Of a DNA stretch of 50,279 nucleotides, positions 33,701 to 42,317 are shown one piece after another (the stretch's first letter is position 1; every line of letters starts with the position of its first letter). The notes under the pieces were generated by a model. The model was not told the DNA's origin and did no database searches. It saw only the letters and a program-made list of their open reading frames with translations. The position numbers were made by a program, and so were the translations under genes. Origin of the DNA: Hyella patelloides LEGE 07179 (GTDB lineage Bacteria > Cyanobacteriota > Cyanobacteriia > Cyanobacteriales > Xenococcaceae); contig NZ_LR214361.1 in assembly GCF_900659865.1 (NCBI RefSeq), positions 1 to 50,279 on the forward strand, in the 5' to 3' direction.

Positions 33701-36583
33701 GAACAATCCTAGATCCTTAAAAGTTTTTTTGATATAGGCAATACACAATCGATCTAAACTCTGTCGCTGGATTTCGTGTAGTTGGCGATCGAGTTGAGAT
33801 AATCCAGCGATCGCCTGATTTTGAGCGGTGGTGACTAAAGACTGCCATAAGTCTGGGGTGTTTACTCTGCTAGTCCCTAGATCGGCTGCGGGAGGATCGA
33901 TCCAATAACGTTGTCCTTCAAAAGGATAGGTAGGTAAAGGTACTCGCTGTCGATTTTGCTGGGCGGATAATGCCCACCAGTCAATCTCTATTCCTGCGAG
34001 CCACAATTGAGCAATTGTATTGAGGATAAAGGCAGAATCAGACTGTCCTTCAAAAGCATGGCGCAGGGAAGGAAGGGCAATTTTATCGCTGGCAGGAACT
34101 GAATCTAAACATTGCAAAGCCAAGCTGCTTAAAGTCTGTCCCGCACCAATTTCTAACATAATTAGCTGTTGCTGCTGCCATAGCTCCTGCACCTCCTGAG
34201 CAAAGCGCACGGGTTGACATAGATGTTGTACCCAGTAATCAGCATTAGTGACTTGTTCTGGAGTAACCCAAGTACCCGTTAGATTGGATAAATAGAGAAT
34301 TTGAGGTGGATTAAGCTGGAAACCAGCAACTAGTTCTTTGAAGGGAGTGGCAATGGCTTCCATCATTTGTGAATGGAAAGCGTGGGAAGTTTGCAAACGC
34401 CGACAAGCCATTCCTTGTCTAACTAGCTGCTCTTCTAACTTATTGACCGCTTCTGAAGTTCCTGCTACTACACATTGATTAGAACCATTGACCGCAGAGA
34501 GGGATAACTGCTCATTAAGTAAGGGTAGTATTTCTGACTCCGTCAGAGGCACTGCTAGCATACTTCCCTTTGGTAGTTGAGCAATCATTTCGGCTCTTTT
34601 AGCAACGAGAGTCAGGGCATCCTCTAAGGAAAATACTCCCGCAATAGTCGCTGCTACATATTCTCCAATACTATAACCAATCATGGCACTGGGACTAATG
34701 CCCCAAGATTTCCACAGTTGGGCTAAAGCATACTCAATTACAAAAATAGCCGGCTGAGTTAGGTGGGTTTGATTGAGTTTAGCTGCTGCGGGATCTGCTT
34801 CCGATCGATCGCGTCCCAGCATTTGGCGTAAATCAATTTTCTGTGCCTTGGCTGAGGTAGCAGTTGATTTAGCATCCTGCTGAGGATAAATAACTCCCCG
34901 AAGATCTAGACCTAAAAGTGGTTCGAGTAATTGACAACAACGATCTACTTCTTTTTTAAATACTGGCTCTAGTTGATAAAGTTCCTGTGCCATCCCAACA
35001 TAGTGAGTTCCCAATCCTGTAAAGAGAAAAGCGATCGCTTTTTTATCAGTTGCTTGACAGTTAGTTAGGACTCTTTTGGGGTCATCTAAGCCAAGAATAG
35101 CATCCTGAACAGTTTGACATATTACAGCCCGTTTATGGGGAAAGTTCTGGCGACCAACTTGGAGAGTATAAGCTACATCAGCCAAGTTAACTTCGGGATG
35201 TTCTCGGAGGTATGTGGCTAAATTATTTGTAGCAGTTTCTAAAGCAGAACTAGTTTTAGCTGAAAGGGCAAGCAAATTGTATTTTCTCCCTTGCTCCCCT
35301 GCTCCTCTGCTCCTCTGCTCCCCTATGGGTGCTTCTTCGAGGACAATATGGGCATTAGTACCGCCAAAACCAAAAGAACTTACCCCTGCTCTGCGGGGAG
35401 TACCGTTAGCTTCCCACTTAGACAACTCAGTGTTGACAAAAAAGGGACTATTGGCAAAATCAATTTGGGGAGATGGGGTTTCAAAATTAATACTGGGGGG
35501 AATTAACTGACGATCTAGGGACAAAACTGTCTTAATAAAGCTAGTAATTCCTGCTGCTGCATCCAAATGTCCCAGATTTGTTTTGACCGAACCAATTGCA
35601 CAATAATTCTTTTTGTCAGTGGCAAAAGCCTGTTTAAGAGCAGCAATTTCAATTGGATCGCCCATCATAGTTCCCGTGCCATGGGTTTCTACATAGGTAA
35701 TAGTTTCTGGGGCAACTTCCGCCATTAATTGGGCAGTCTGAATTACTTGAGTTTGAGCTTTTTCGCTGGGGGCAGTATAACTAACTTTGACCGCTCCATC
35801 ATTATTGACGGCAGATCCTTTGATTACTGCATATATATAGTCTCCATCGGCGATCGCATCTGCCAAACGCTTGAGGACAACTACTCCCACTCCATTACCG
35901 CCAATAGTTCCACTGGCACGAGCATCAAAGGCTCGGCAATGTCCGTCAGTAGATACTCCTTCTGGACAAAGGGTAGCAGCATTTTGGGGAGCTTTAATGG
36001 AAACTCCCGCTGCTAAAGCCATGTCACATTCTCCACCAAGTAAACTTTGATAGGCGAGATTGACGGCAACAAGGGAACTAGAACAGGCTGTACCGATGCT
36101 GAGGCTAGGCCCTTTAAGATTTAGTTTGTAAGAGACACGGGTAGGTGCATAATCTTTGTCTGAAGCTAGCAGGGTAGGAAAATATCCCATAGTTTGATTG
36201 AGATTATTGGGAAGCAAATTGTAGAGTAAGTAAGTGCTAGTACCCACTCCTGCATATACTCCAATGGGTCGCTCTTCCCTGGCTGTATCGTACCCCGCAT
36301 TCTCTAATGCTGACCAAGCACACTCTAGAAATATACGGTGTTGAGGATCCATAATCTCAGCTTCTCTGGGATTAATGCCAAAAAAGGAAGCATCAAATCG
36401 ATCTACATCTTCTAGTAAAGCAGCAGCCTTAATCTGTTCTGGAGTACTCTCTTCGTCAAAAACAGAAGTAAATTCCCTTCCTGCTGTCAAATTTTGCCAA
36501 AACTGTTCGATATTTTTGCTGCCTGGAAAACGTCCAGCCATACCAATGACTGCTACTTCTAAACCATTTTGCTGTACTGTCAT
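30776..36583 (-). CDS. PKS1: type I modular polyketide synthase KS-AT-cMT-KR-ACP
   Basis: A 1935-residue module. KS (about 8-420) with Cys167 in GTACSSS, His301 in ETHGTGT and His339 in NLGHL; a repeat-derived linker (GEQRSRGAGEQGRKY, about 421-435); AT (about 517-840) with Ser638 in GYSIGEY and the malonyl-type HAFH, but GLGTH in place of the usual GQGSQ; C-methyltransferase (ILELGAGTGSA at about 1106-1116); ketoreductase (TGGLGRIG, Tyr1721, with Ser1725 where Asn is usual); ACP Ser1876 in LGGDSL; acidic C-terminus. Like the PKS part of HMWP1 it extends with malonyl, C-methylates and reduces to a hydroxyl. It takes the chain from NRPS1, encoded directly upstream. Confidence 0.93.
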   Translation of the reverse strand: MTVQQNGLEVAVIGMAGRFPGSKNIEQFWQNLTAGREFTSVFDEESTPEQIKAAALLEDVDRFDASFFGINPREAEIMDPQHRIFLECAWSALENAGYDTAREERPIGVYAGVGTSTYLLYNLLPNNLNQTMGYFPTLLASDKDYAPTRVSYKLNLKGPSLSIGTACSSSLVAVNLAYQSLLGGECDMALAAGVSIKAPQNAATLCPEGVSTDGHCRAFDARASGTIGGNGVGVVVLKRLADAIADGDYIYAVIKGSAVNNDGAVKVSYTAPSEKAQTQVIQTAQLMAEVAPETITYVETHGTGTMMGDPIEIAALKQAFATDKKNYCAIGSVKTNLGHLDAAAGITSFIKTVLSLDRQLIPPSINFETPSPQIDFANSPFFVNTELSKWEANGTPRRAGVSSFGFGGTNAHIVLEEAPIGEQRSRGAGEQGRKYNLLALSAKTSSALETATNNLATYLREHPEVNLADVAYTLQVGRQNFPHKRAVICQTVQDAILGLDDPKRVLTNCQATDKKAIAFLFTGLGTHYVGMAQELYQLEPVFKKEVDRCCQLLEPLLGLDLRGVIYPQQDAKSTATSAKAQKIDLRQMLGRDRSEADPAAAKLNQTHLTQPAIFVIEYALAQLWKSWGISPSAMIGYSIGEYVAATIAGVFSLEDALTLVAKRAEMIAQLPKGSMLAVPLTESEILPLLNEQLSLSAVNGSNQCVVAGTSEAVNKLEEQLVRQGMACRRLQTSHAFHSQMMEAIATPFKELVAGFQLNPPQILYLSNLTGTWVTPEQVTNADYWVQHLCQPVRFAQEVQELWQQQQLIMLEIGAGQTLSSLALQCLDSVPASDKIALPSLRHAFEGQSDSAFILNTIAQLWLAGIEIDWWALSAQQNRQRVPLPTYPFEGQRYWIDPPAADLGTSRVNTPDLWQSLVTTAQNQAIAGLSQLDRQLHEIQRQSLDRLCIAYIKKTFKDLGLFQGEQDKYSLAELIEQSHTVPRYQELLARWLDILVQREELQRDEAGNFSQLKVETESISDLVKDVQEKSAGVLDLEWIDIYHNYGVNLPVILTGERQPLEFHFSMNLQQEGYTLPEYPSMDYYEPIMRSIIQQLVNSLPANRKLRILELGAGTGSATEKILPLLPPEATEYTFTDVGSFFINLAQEKFREYSFIEYGVLDVEKSPQEQGYNLHDYDLVIAFNVLHVARNIDATIDYGRSLIAPKGLLLLWEITRERLEADIMDGVLMQPIEDPEQVRNMGNPYLSAQQWQEKLITHGFSKVEAFSEFTAFGEHIIVAEADLSASSSALPAFSVPQAKVNSNLEKASPTNPGQKKSDLADWFYLPSWKRSPLPSRLPSTDVKCWLVFQDDSGLAAEIIDQLKERDNKLVIVRSGTTFDQSGDRQRTYTINPQSQADYQTLVAELLKLNLLPQKILHCWSLNNPSDPSKADELGFYSLLFLAQALGKQNLTERMEINLISQNLQEVVGTETLIPRKALVMGAVKVIPTEYPQFSCRSIDVQLTNSASKQLIAEQLITELNCPIVESTIAYRGQHRWVQIFDPVKLTPQVEDTSLLSPQGIYLITGGLGRIGLVVAKYLAQTVGAKLVLTGRSEFPPAEQWSTWLNQHDEADLVSSKIRQLKEIEGLGGEIFIAQADVSDLSSMQTLVARVEEQWGKIQGVIHAAGIPVPGKIQDRTPEVIKSVLAAKVEGVTVLEQVLQLTELDFFLLFSSLSSVSGGYAVDYVAASHFLDTYANYCRSNSSHCPLTVAIDWDTWQMAHQANIPAELQLFYEQNQKTNITPEEGIKILERILSQQFPQILVSPKELEFAIQQHRSAQKLESGTEINPTQKSYPRPNLRNAYVMPSNDTESAIAKVWQKFLGIEAIGIHDNFFALGGDSLTGSILINQLRDDFQLELPVRSLFESPTIAELAILIENLLIAELEALDEDEAKSLIQQA
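35286..35325. repeat. CTCCCCTG/CTCCTCTG repeat inside the PKS1 gene
   Basis: About 40 bases of the same low-complexity repeat found at 994-1106 and 13320-13356, here in the KS-AT linker. It is read in the same frame as in the receptor gene, giving EQRSRGAGEQ against EQGSRGAGEQ, so the same element has entered two unrelated proteins as near-identical peptides. Confidence 0.8.
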
Positions 36584-36613
36584 GATGGTATTTAAATTAT
36601 TAAATGATAGTTA

Positions 36614-39600
36614 TTATTTATTGGCTCTGATTGTTCGAGATTTTTGCAGTTTTTGTCTGACTCGCATTTTGGCTCGATCTAGCTTTTTAGTAAGATCGAC
36701 TTTGGTATCTAAGGAATAATTAAAATCTTTCTTTTGAGATAAGGATAAGTAAGTTGCTAATTCTCGAATACTAGGATATTTAAACAAGTCAAAAAGGGAA
36801 ATATATTCGATGTAATTAGGTAAAATATTTTTGATTTGACTATAAACCGATGTAATAAGTAATGAGTTACCTCCAGCTTCAAAAAAGTTATGATTGACAC
36901 CGACTTTTTCTAAACTTAAAACCTCTTGCCAGATGTTACTAATAGTTTGTTCTAGTTCATTTTGTGGTGCTAAATAGTTAACTGTTAATTCTGAGAAGAA
37001 ATTTTCTGGTAAGGGTAGTGCTTTACGATCTATCTTGCCATTAGCAGATAGGGGCAATTGATCGAGCATAATAAATGCTGAAGGCAGCATATAGTCAGGT
37101 AAGCGATCGCCCAAAAAACCCCGTAATTCACTATCATCAATGGACTGTAAAGCTACAATATATGCTACTAAACGCTTGTCTTGAGGTTGTTTACCAACTA
37201 CGATAACTAATGCCTGCTCAATTCCTGGATACTGTTCTAGTAACGTCTCTATTTCTCCCAACTCGATACGATGACCGTTAATCTTGACTTGAAAATCTTC
37301 CCTACCAAGAAACTCAATATTGCTATCTGGCAGATAACGTCCTAAGTCTCCTGTACGGTATAATCGTTCTCCCGTATCAGGATGATTAATAAAACTAGCT
37401 GCGGTTTTAGCCTCATCTCGCCAGTAACCTTGAGCTAATCCCACACCACCAATATAAAGCTGTCCTATTACCCAAGTTGGACAAGGCTCTAATATATGAT
37501 TAAAGACATAAAAACGCTGATTGGCTAGAGGACGACCATAGGGAATACTATTCCAGGTCGATTCAACTTTCTCAATGGAATAGAAGATAGACCAAATTGA
37601 AGCCTCTGTAGCACCACCTAAACTGATTACCTGAATATCTGATACTAAAGATTTAATCTTGGTTGGTAAGTTCAAGGGAATTCCATCCCCACTAAGTAAT
37701 ACTAATCTTAGAGAAGTCAATACTTGAGCTTCGTCACCACCATAGTCTACCATCATCTGCATTAAGGCTGGTACAGAATTCCAAATACTGATTTGGTGTT
37801 GGGAAATTAACTCTAGCCAGTGAGAGGGGTCTTTACTCCTAGAAGCTTGGGGAACAACAATCGTACCTCCTGCTGCCAAAGTACCAAAAATATCGTAGAC
37901 TGATAAATCAAAACTAAGAGAAGATAATGCTAAAAGGCGATCGCTTTGATTAATCCCAAAACGTTGATTAATATCTAGAATGGTATTGACTGCACCGCGA
38001 TGGTCAATCCGAACTCCTTTGGGTGTTCCTGTAGAACCAGAAGTATAAATTAGATAAGCCAAATCTTCAGGGGTTTGAACTGGCTCAAGATGCTGATTGT
38101 TTGAGTTTTTCCCATCTTGGTAGTCAACGTTAATCGAGTTCATCTCTGGAGGTAAAGCTAATTGCCTTTCTAGCCAAGATTGAGTCAGGACAATTTTGAC
38201 TCCGCTATTTTTGAGTATATATCCTCGACGTTTTTTGGGTAGTCCAGGGTCGATGGGTACATAGGCTGCTCCAGAAGCTAAAATTCCCATTACGGCTACA
38301 ATCTGCTCCCATCCTTTTTCCATCATTACTCCAATCAGCTGGTTGGGTTTAGCTCCCATCTCTCGCAGACACCAGCCCAGTTGGTTAACCCGATAAGATA
38401 ATTCCTGATAGGTAAAGGTATGTTCGCCAGCAATTACCGCTAAATCTTGACCTTGATTTTTTACCCGATCTATAAATAAGCTATGCAGTAATTTGTCAGC
38501 TATGGGAAAAGCTGTGGCATTAAGCCGATTTATAGTAGCTAGTCGATCTGTTGGTAATAATTGTCGGCTAGTTTCACTCCAAGCTGCTTCCTCTGTAGCC
38601 AGTTGATTAAGTAACTGACAATAGGATTGAAACATGGATTCAATTAACCCTTTAGGGAACAATTCTTCCACTACATCCCAGTTAAATGTTAAAGCACCAT
38701 GTTCTTGCCATACTTGAATATCCATCCAGGCTTGTGAAGCTTGTGCGCTAGCATAAACTAACTCACCAAAATGATTAAAAGTAGCGGTTTCTTGTCCTAA
38801 AGCCTCTAAACCTAAAGTACTAGTAAAGACTACTGGCATTGCTTTGGGTGTACTATGCTGCCGATGATTTAAGGCTCTTGTTACTTCTACCCCATTAAAA
38901 TAACGATGTTCCAAATCTTGCCACAATTGACCCTGTATACGTCTGGCGCGATCGCTAAAGGATTCTTTGGCAGAGTTATCAACCGTTAATAGAGTTACGG
39001 AGGTAAAGTTACCTAATATCTGATTGACTTGAGGATGTAGAGGTAAACGATTAAATAAAGCTAGATTAACAGTAAATTGAGGGTTATGGCTCCATAATGT
39101 CAATATTTCTGTAAAAGCAGCTAATAATACTCCTGAAGGGCTTAGACCAGCTTTTTTACCTCGCTGTTGTAACTGCTGCCAATTCACAGGTTCTAACCGA
39201 CTTTCATAACGACGACAGCGATAATCTTCTAGCTCTTGAGGATTTTTAACTAAAGGTAAGTCTGGTGCAGGGAATAAATTATCTAACCGTGCCAGCCAGT
39301 AATCTTGCGATCGCTGATAAAGCTCTGTTTGGGGTAAGCCCTGCTCTCCCATGACATAATCTCTAAAGGTTAGTTCTAGAGGAGGTAAGACATATTCAGG
39401 CTGTTGATAAAGTTTAAACCATTCGTCAAACAGTAGAAATAAACTCCAAGCATCAAAAATTAACAGGTCATAGCTAATGTGCAATCTCACCTTTTGGTTT
39501 GGTAACAGAGTTGCCCGAAATTCAAACAAAGGCCAACTATCTGCCTGTAATACTTGATGGGAGAGACAACTACGAATTTCTTCTAACTGTTGAGCAATTA

Positions 39601-40102
39601 CTTTTGGTGTTTCTGCGCTCAGATCGAGAATTTTTATCTCGTAGTCAGGTACTGTTGCTAGAATTTGCTGCTGTCCGTCAGATAATATTACTGCTCGCAA
39701 CATATCATGTCTGGCAATTAACCGTACTAGTGCCCGATCGAGTCGGGTCAGATCGAGGTCATCACCTTCAATTTCGTAATAGCCGTGGTTAGAGACACTG
39801 CCTAGTTCTAACACCCCACTACGACCTACCCAAAAGGCGTGCTGGATATCAGTTAGAGGAAAAGGCTGATGATTTTGCTGAGGACAAGGAACAACTTCTG
39901 GTAGTTGATTTATCCCCGTTTCAGTTTTCCGATCTTTTAATAAAGAGAGAATAGCTGATTTCTGCTCTAATAAAACTTGCTGTAATTCTGGGTTTAGAAC
40001 ACCTTGGGGAGCAAGAATTCTTAATTGATTAGGATCTTCGGAGTCTATATTTAACTTTACTCCTTGCTCTGCCAGTTGTAATAATATCTCAGATAAACTC
40101 AA
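36614..40102 (-). CDS. NRPS1: TubC_N-Cy-A(Cys)-PCP, first elongation module
   Basis: A 1162-residue module. TubC-type N-terminal docking domain (1-58); Cy domain (about 78-510) with Asp212/Asp217 in YDLLIFDAWS; A domain (about 550-1010) with D-L-Y-N-L-S-L-I-W-K, the cysteine code; PCP Ser1080 in EAGGNSL; basic C-terminal tail (KLDRAKMRVRQKLQK) as in NRPS2, both followed by a PKS. It should couple the aryl starter to cysteine and cyclize it to hydroxyphenyl-thiazoline. There is no aryl carrier domain at its N-terminus, unlike HMWP2 or PchE, so the starter must come from a separate carrier (45811-46080 or the KAS III-ACP protein). The start is TTG at 40102, supported by a GAGGAG ribosome site (40111-40116) eight bases upstream. 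Confidence 0.93.
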   Translation of the reverse strand: MSLSEILLQLAEQGVKLNIDSEDPNQLRILAPQGVLNPELQQVLLEQKSAILSLLKDRKTETGINQLPEVVPCPQQNHQPFPLTDIQHAFWVGRSGVLELGSVSNHGYYEIEGDDLDLTRLDRALVRLIARHDMLRAVILSDGQQQILATVPDYEIKILDLSAETPKVIAQQLEEIRSCLSHQVLQADSWPLFEFRATLLPNQKVRLHISYDLLIFDAWSLFLLFDEWFKLYQQPEYVLPPLELTFRDYVMGEQGLPQTELYQRSQDYWLARLDNLFPAPDLPLVKNPQELEDYRCRRYESRLEPVNWQQLQQRGKKAGLSPSGVLLAAFTEILTLWSHNPQFTVNLALFNRLPLHPQVNQILGNFTSVTLLTVDNSAKESFSDRARRIQGQLWQDLEHRYFNGVEVTRALNHRQHSTPKAMPVVFTSTLGLEALGQETATFNHFGELVYASAQASQAWMDIQVWQEHGALTFNWDVVEELFPKGLIESMFQSYCQLLNQLATEEAAWSETSRQLLPTDRLATINRLNATAFPIADKLLHSLFIDRVKNQGQDLAVIAGEHTFTYQELSYRVNQLGWCLREMGAKPNQLIGVMMEKGWEQIVAVMGILASGAAYVPIDPGLPKKRRGYILKNSGVKIVLTQSWLERQLALPPEMNSINVDYQDGKNSNNQHLEPVQTPEDLAYLIYTSGSTGTPKGVRIDHRGAVNTILDINQRFGINQSDRLLALSSLSFDLSVYDIFGTLAAGGTIVVPQASRSKDPSHWLELISQHQISIWNSVPALMQMMVDYGGDEAQVLTSLRLVLLSGDGIPLNLPTKIKSLVSDIQVISLGGATEASIWSIFYSIEKVESTWNSIPYGRPLANQRFYVFNHILEPCPTWVIGQLYIGGVGLAQGYWRDEAKTAASFINHPDTGERLYRTGDLGRYLPDSNIEFLGREDFQVKINGHRIELGEIETLLEQYPGIEQALVIVVGKQPQDKRLVAYIVALQSIDDSELRGFLGDRLPDYMLPSAFIMLDQLPLSANGKIDRKALPLPENFFSELTVNYLAPQNELEQTISNIWQEVLSLEKVGVNHNFFEAGGNSLLITSVYSQIKNILPNYIEYISLFDLFKYPSIRELATYLSLSQKKDFNYSLDTKVDLTKKLDRAKMRVRQKLQKSRTIRANK

Positions 40103-40152
40103 AGTTAACTCTCCTCATAATTCTGTAAAGCGATCGATATAGAAAACAGGAA

Positions 40153-41670
40153 CTACAGCACAAATTCTTGGATATTTTCTCCTTTTTCCTCAGTGACAGA
40201 TGACGGGGTAGTTAAGCTAGTAATAGTCAATTGAACTAATAAGAAATCAATTAATTGTTCTAGGCGATCGTTTTGAAAAAACTCTTTCATTGGTACTGAA
40301 ATCTTGAGATCGTTTTCAATTCTGCGTTTTAACTCTAAAGCGATTAAAGAATCAATTAAGTGACTTAAAGATTGTTGTGAGTCCAGTTGAAAACTGTCAA
40401 CTTGAAGTAAATCGCTTAATACTTGCAATACATATGTTTCTAAAAGTTGCCGTCGTTCTTCTGGTTTAACAGCTAAAATTTGCTCTTGGGAGAATTGATT
40501 ATTCTTGACTTCCAAGGAGATCTCAGAAGCAGATTTTTCGGATAAAGTTGTGACGATCTGCTCTTGCTCTGGTGTAACCCTGATAGGAGCAGCAGGAATT
40601 GAGCCTAAGTTTACATTACCCCAGCGCATGATGTGGGCGGTAGCAGTAGCTCCTGCACCGTTACTATAAACTAAAACAAGATCGCCAGCCTTAATTTTTT
40701 TGCTTAATGCTGCATGATAAAGATTTGCAATGGGATATACTGGGCCAATATTAGCGTAACGAGGATAAAGATTAATTACCTTATCTGGCCCAATACCTAA
40801 AGCTTTAGCACATACACTAGCATACCAAGCTGTAGGAGTATTAAAAACAAAATAGTCAATGTTTTGTAAACTGACCTCCGCAACTCCCGCAGCACCCTGA
40901 CAACAAGTACGCACAAAATCAACGGCAGTTAAAGCTATCATACTCGCATTCTCTCCTGTGCGGGTAGAGATACGTTGTATACCCTCACTATCAACCATCA
41001 TTTCCTGAGTATAAGCACCACAGGTAGAGGCGGTATTGACAATCTTTGTTCCCAGAACGCCATGGTATTGTTCGAGTTTCTCAACTATTAAAGCTCCTGC
41101 ACCATCCCCCATTGACCAAGCCAGAGTGTCCCGATCATCTACTGCATAAGAACCAAGATGAGAAGTAACTACCAATATTCGAGTGTACTCCCCTGATTTA
41201 ATTAAGGCACAGGCATTCTGGAGAGCAATTAAAGCACTAGAACAAGTAGACTCCAAATTCCAAGCTGGAATACTCAAGTTGAACTTATCGGCGAGATGAA
41301 CAGCATTTCCCGCAATAGATTGTTTCCCAAATAAAGAACTAACAATGATGAGATCGATTTGCTCTGGAGAAAGTTGAGCTGCATTTAGTGCATCTTGAGC
41401 TGCACCATATTCTAATGTCAGAGAAGATTCATTGTTATCAACTACTCTACGCTCTACATTACCCCGAAAGGGATCGGTTAAATAGGGTGCAACTTCCTGA
41501 GACCAAATATCCAATTCCCCAAATTCAAGGGTAGATTTATTTCTGGCTGTTCGTTTCTTACGGAGTGGAGGCACTAACTCAGGATACTTTTGCTGCCAAT
41601 AGTCGTTAGTACGGATTGTTTTCGGAAAACAAACTGCCAGGGAGCTAATTCCTGCTTGATAGTAAACCAT
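40153..41670 (-). CDS. KAS III-like ketosynthase/acyltransferase fused to a C-terminal carrier domain
   Basis: A 505-residue fusion. Residues 1-355 have the thiolase fold of 3-oxoacyl-ACP synthase III (LIIVSS, nucleophile Cys143 in ESTCSSAL, MGDGAGALIVE). Residue 277 is Asn (VFNTPT) where FabH has the catalytic His (PHQAN); the later Asn is kept (Asn307 in YANIGP). Residues about 405-480 are a carrier domain with Ser441 in HLIDSLIALEL. Loss of the His argues against decarboxylative condensation and for acyl transfer, as described for CerJ- and ChlB3-like KAS III enzymes, although those differ in detail. Placed between the aryl-activating genes and NRPS1, it may move the salicyl starter onto its own carrier domain. 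This is inference; the substrate is unproven. Confidence 0.85.
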   Translation of the reverse strand: MVYYQAGISSLAVCFPKTIRTNDYWQQKYPELVPPLRKKRTARNKSTLEFGELDIWSQEVAPYLTDPFRGNVERRVVDNNESSLTLEYGAAQDALNAAQLSPEQIDLIIVSSLFGKQSIAGNAVHLADKFNLSIPAWNLESTCSSALIALQNACALIKSGEYTRILVVTSHLGSYAVDDRDTLAWSMGDGAGALIVEKLEQYHGVLGTKIVNTASTCGAYTQEMMVDSEGIQRISTRTGENASMIALTAVDFVRTCCQGAAGVAEVSLQNIDYFVFNTPTAWYASVCAKALGIGPDKVINLYPRYANIGPVYPIANLYHAALSKKIKAGDLVLVYSNGAGATATAHIMRWGNVNLGSIPAAPIRVTPEQEQIVTTLSEKSASEISLEVKNNQFSQEQILAVKPEERRQLLETYVLQVLSDLLQVDSFQLDSQQSLSHLIDSLIALELKRRIENDLKISVPMKEFFQNDRLEQLIDFLLVQLTITSLTTPSSVTEEKGENIQEFVL

Positions 41671-41863
41671 AGATTAATTTAGCTTAATTAGCTTAGTATG
41701 TTTATCGATTGGCAGTAGGGAACGTAGCCACTAAATCATCTATGTTGTAGTCAAAAAACCTTTTAACTGATGATTTATGGGAACTTTTGACCCAGAAGAG
41801 AAATCTTTTTTGTTCTTCATCACCAAAACTAGAAGCGACATTGAGGATATTATTTTCTAGCTA
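41671..41863. other. Gap in the operon with a start-less open stretch, possible gene remnant
   Basis: On the minus strand, 41860 to 41702 is open for 52 codons without a start codon (ASFGDEEQKRFLFWVK, FFDYNIDDLVATFP) and ends in TAA. The composition looks protein-like rather than random, but I do not recognise the family. A competing frame starts with ATG (MSLLVLVMKN) and is 33 codons long. It may be the C-terminal remains of a gene lost between the PPTase and KAS III genes. Confidence 0.3.
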
Positions 41864-42307
41864 TCAGCTGCTAAGAGCGATCGCACTAGCTACTGCATAG
41901 GATGAAGTATGACTAATGCTTAAAAGCCATCGTTTAATACCTAGTTGTTGAGCAATGGTTTTAACTTCTCCAGTCAATAGGACTGATGGTTCTCCTGTAG
42001 CTTTTTTAGGAATTTCAATTTCTAGCCAAGAATTTTCGGGTATTCTTGAGCGTTCCATTGCTTTAACTACTGCTTCTTTTGCTGCCCAACGACCTGCAAA
42101 AAACTGAAGACGGCGAGTTCCTGAAAAAGAATGACCTCTTTCACCCTCAGTAAAACAACGTTGCTCGAAAGATTCGCCTAAGATATTTCTTAGCATTTGA
42201 AATTTATCAATTTCAACTAGATAAATACCCTGACCAACAACTCCAAGGTTTTGGGCTTGACTTTTAGATAAACTCTGATATATCTGACGTTGAATATCTA
42301 TAATCAT
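41864..42307 (-). CDS. AcpS-like phosphopantetheinyl transferase with an altered metal site
   Basis: A 147-residue protein of the AcpS fold: CFTEGERGHSF, FFAGRWAAKEAVVKAM (Glu78, metal ligand), LSISHTSSYAVASAIA. In AcpS enzymes the N-terminal motif is G-(I/V)-D-(L/I)-V-E-I, with the Asp binding Mg. Here it reads GIYLVEI, Tyr29 replacing Asp. The family would convert apo carrier domains to holo form; with the Asp missing, activity may be reduced or changed. It lies 10 bases after salicylate synthase. The other AcpS-type gene (45428-45874) keeps the Asp and may do the main work. Confidence 0.82.
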   Translation of the reverse strand: MIIDIQRQIYQSLSKSQAQNLGVVGQGIYLVEIDKFQMLRNILGESFEQRCFTEGERGHSFSGTRRLQFFAGRWAAKEAVVKAMERSRIPENSWLEIEIPKKATGEPSVLLTGEVKTIAQQLGIKRWLLSISHTSSYAVASAIALSS

Positions 42308-42317
42308 CTCAAGATAA

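Noticed and set aside
35214-35510. Plus-strand ORFs within the KS-AT linker region of PKS1
   Set aside because: Antisense shadows extended by the low-complexity repeat; the PKS frame is intact across the region.
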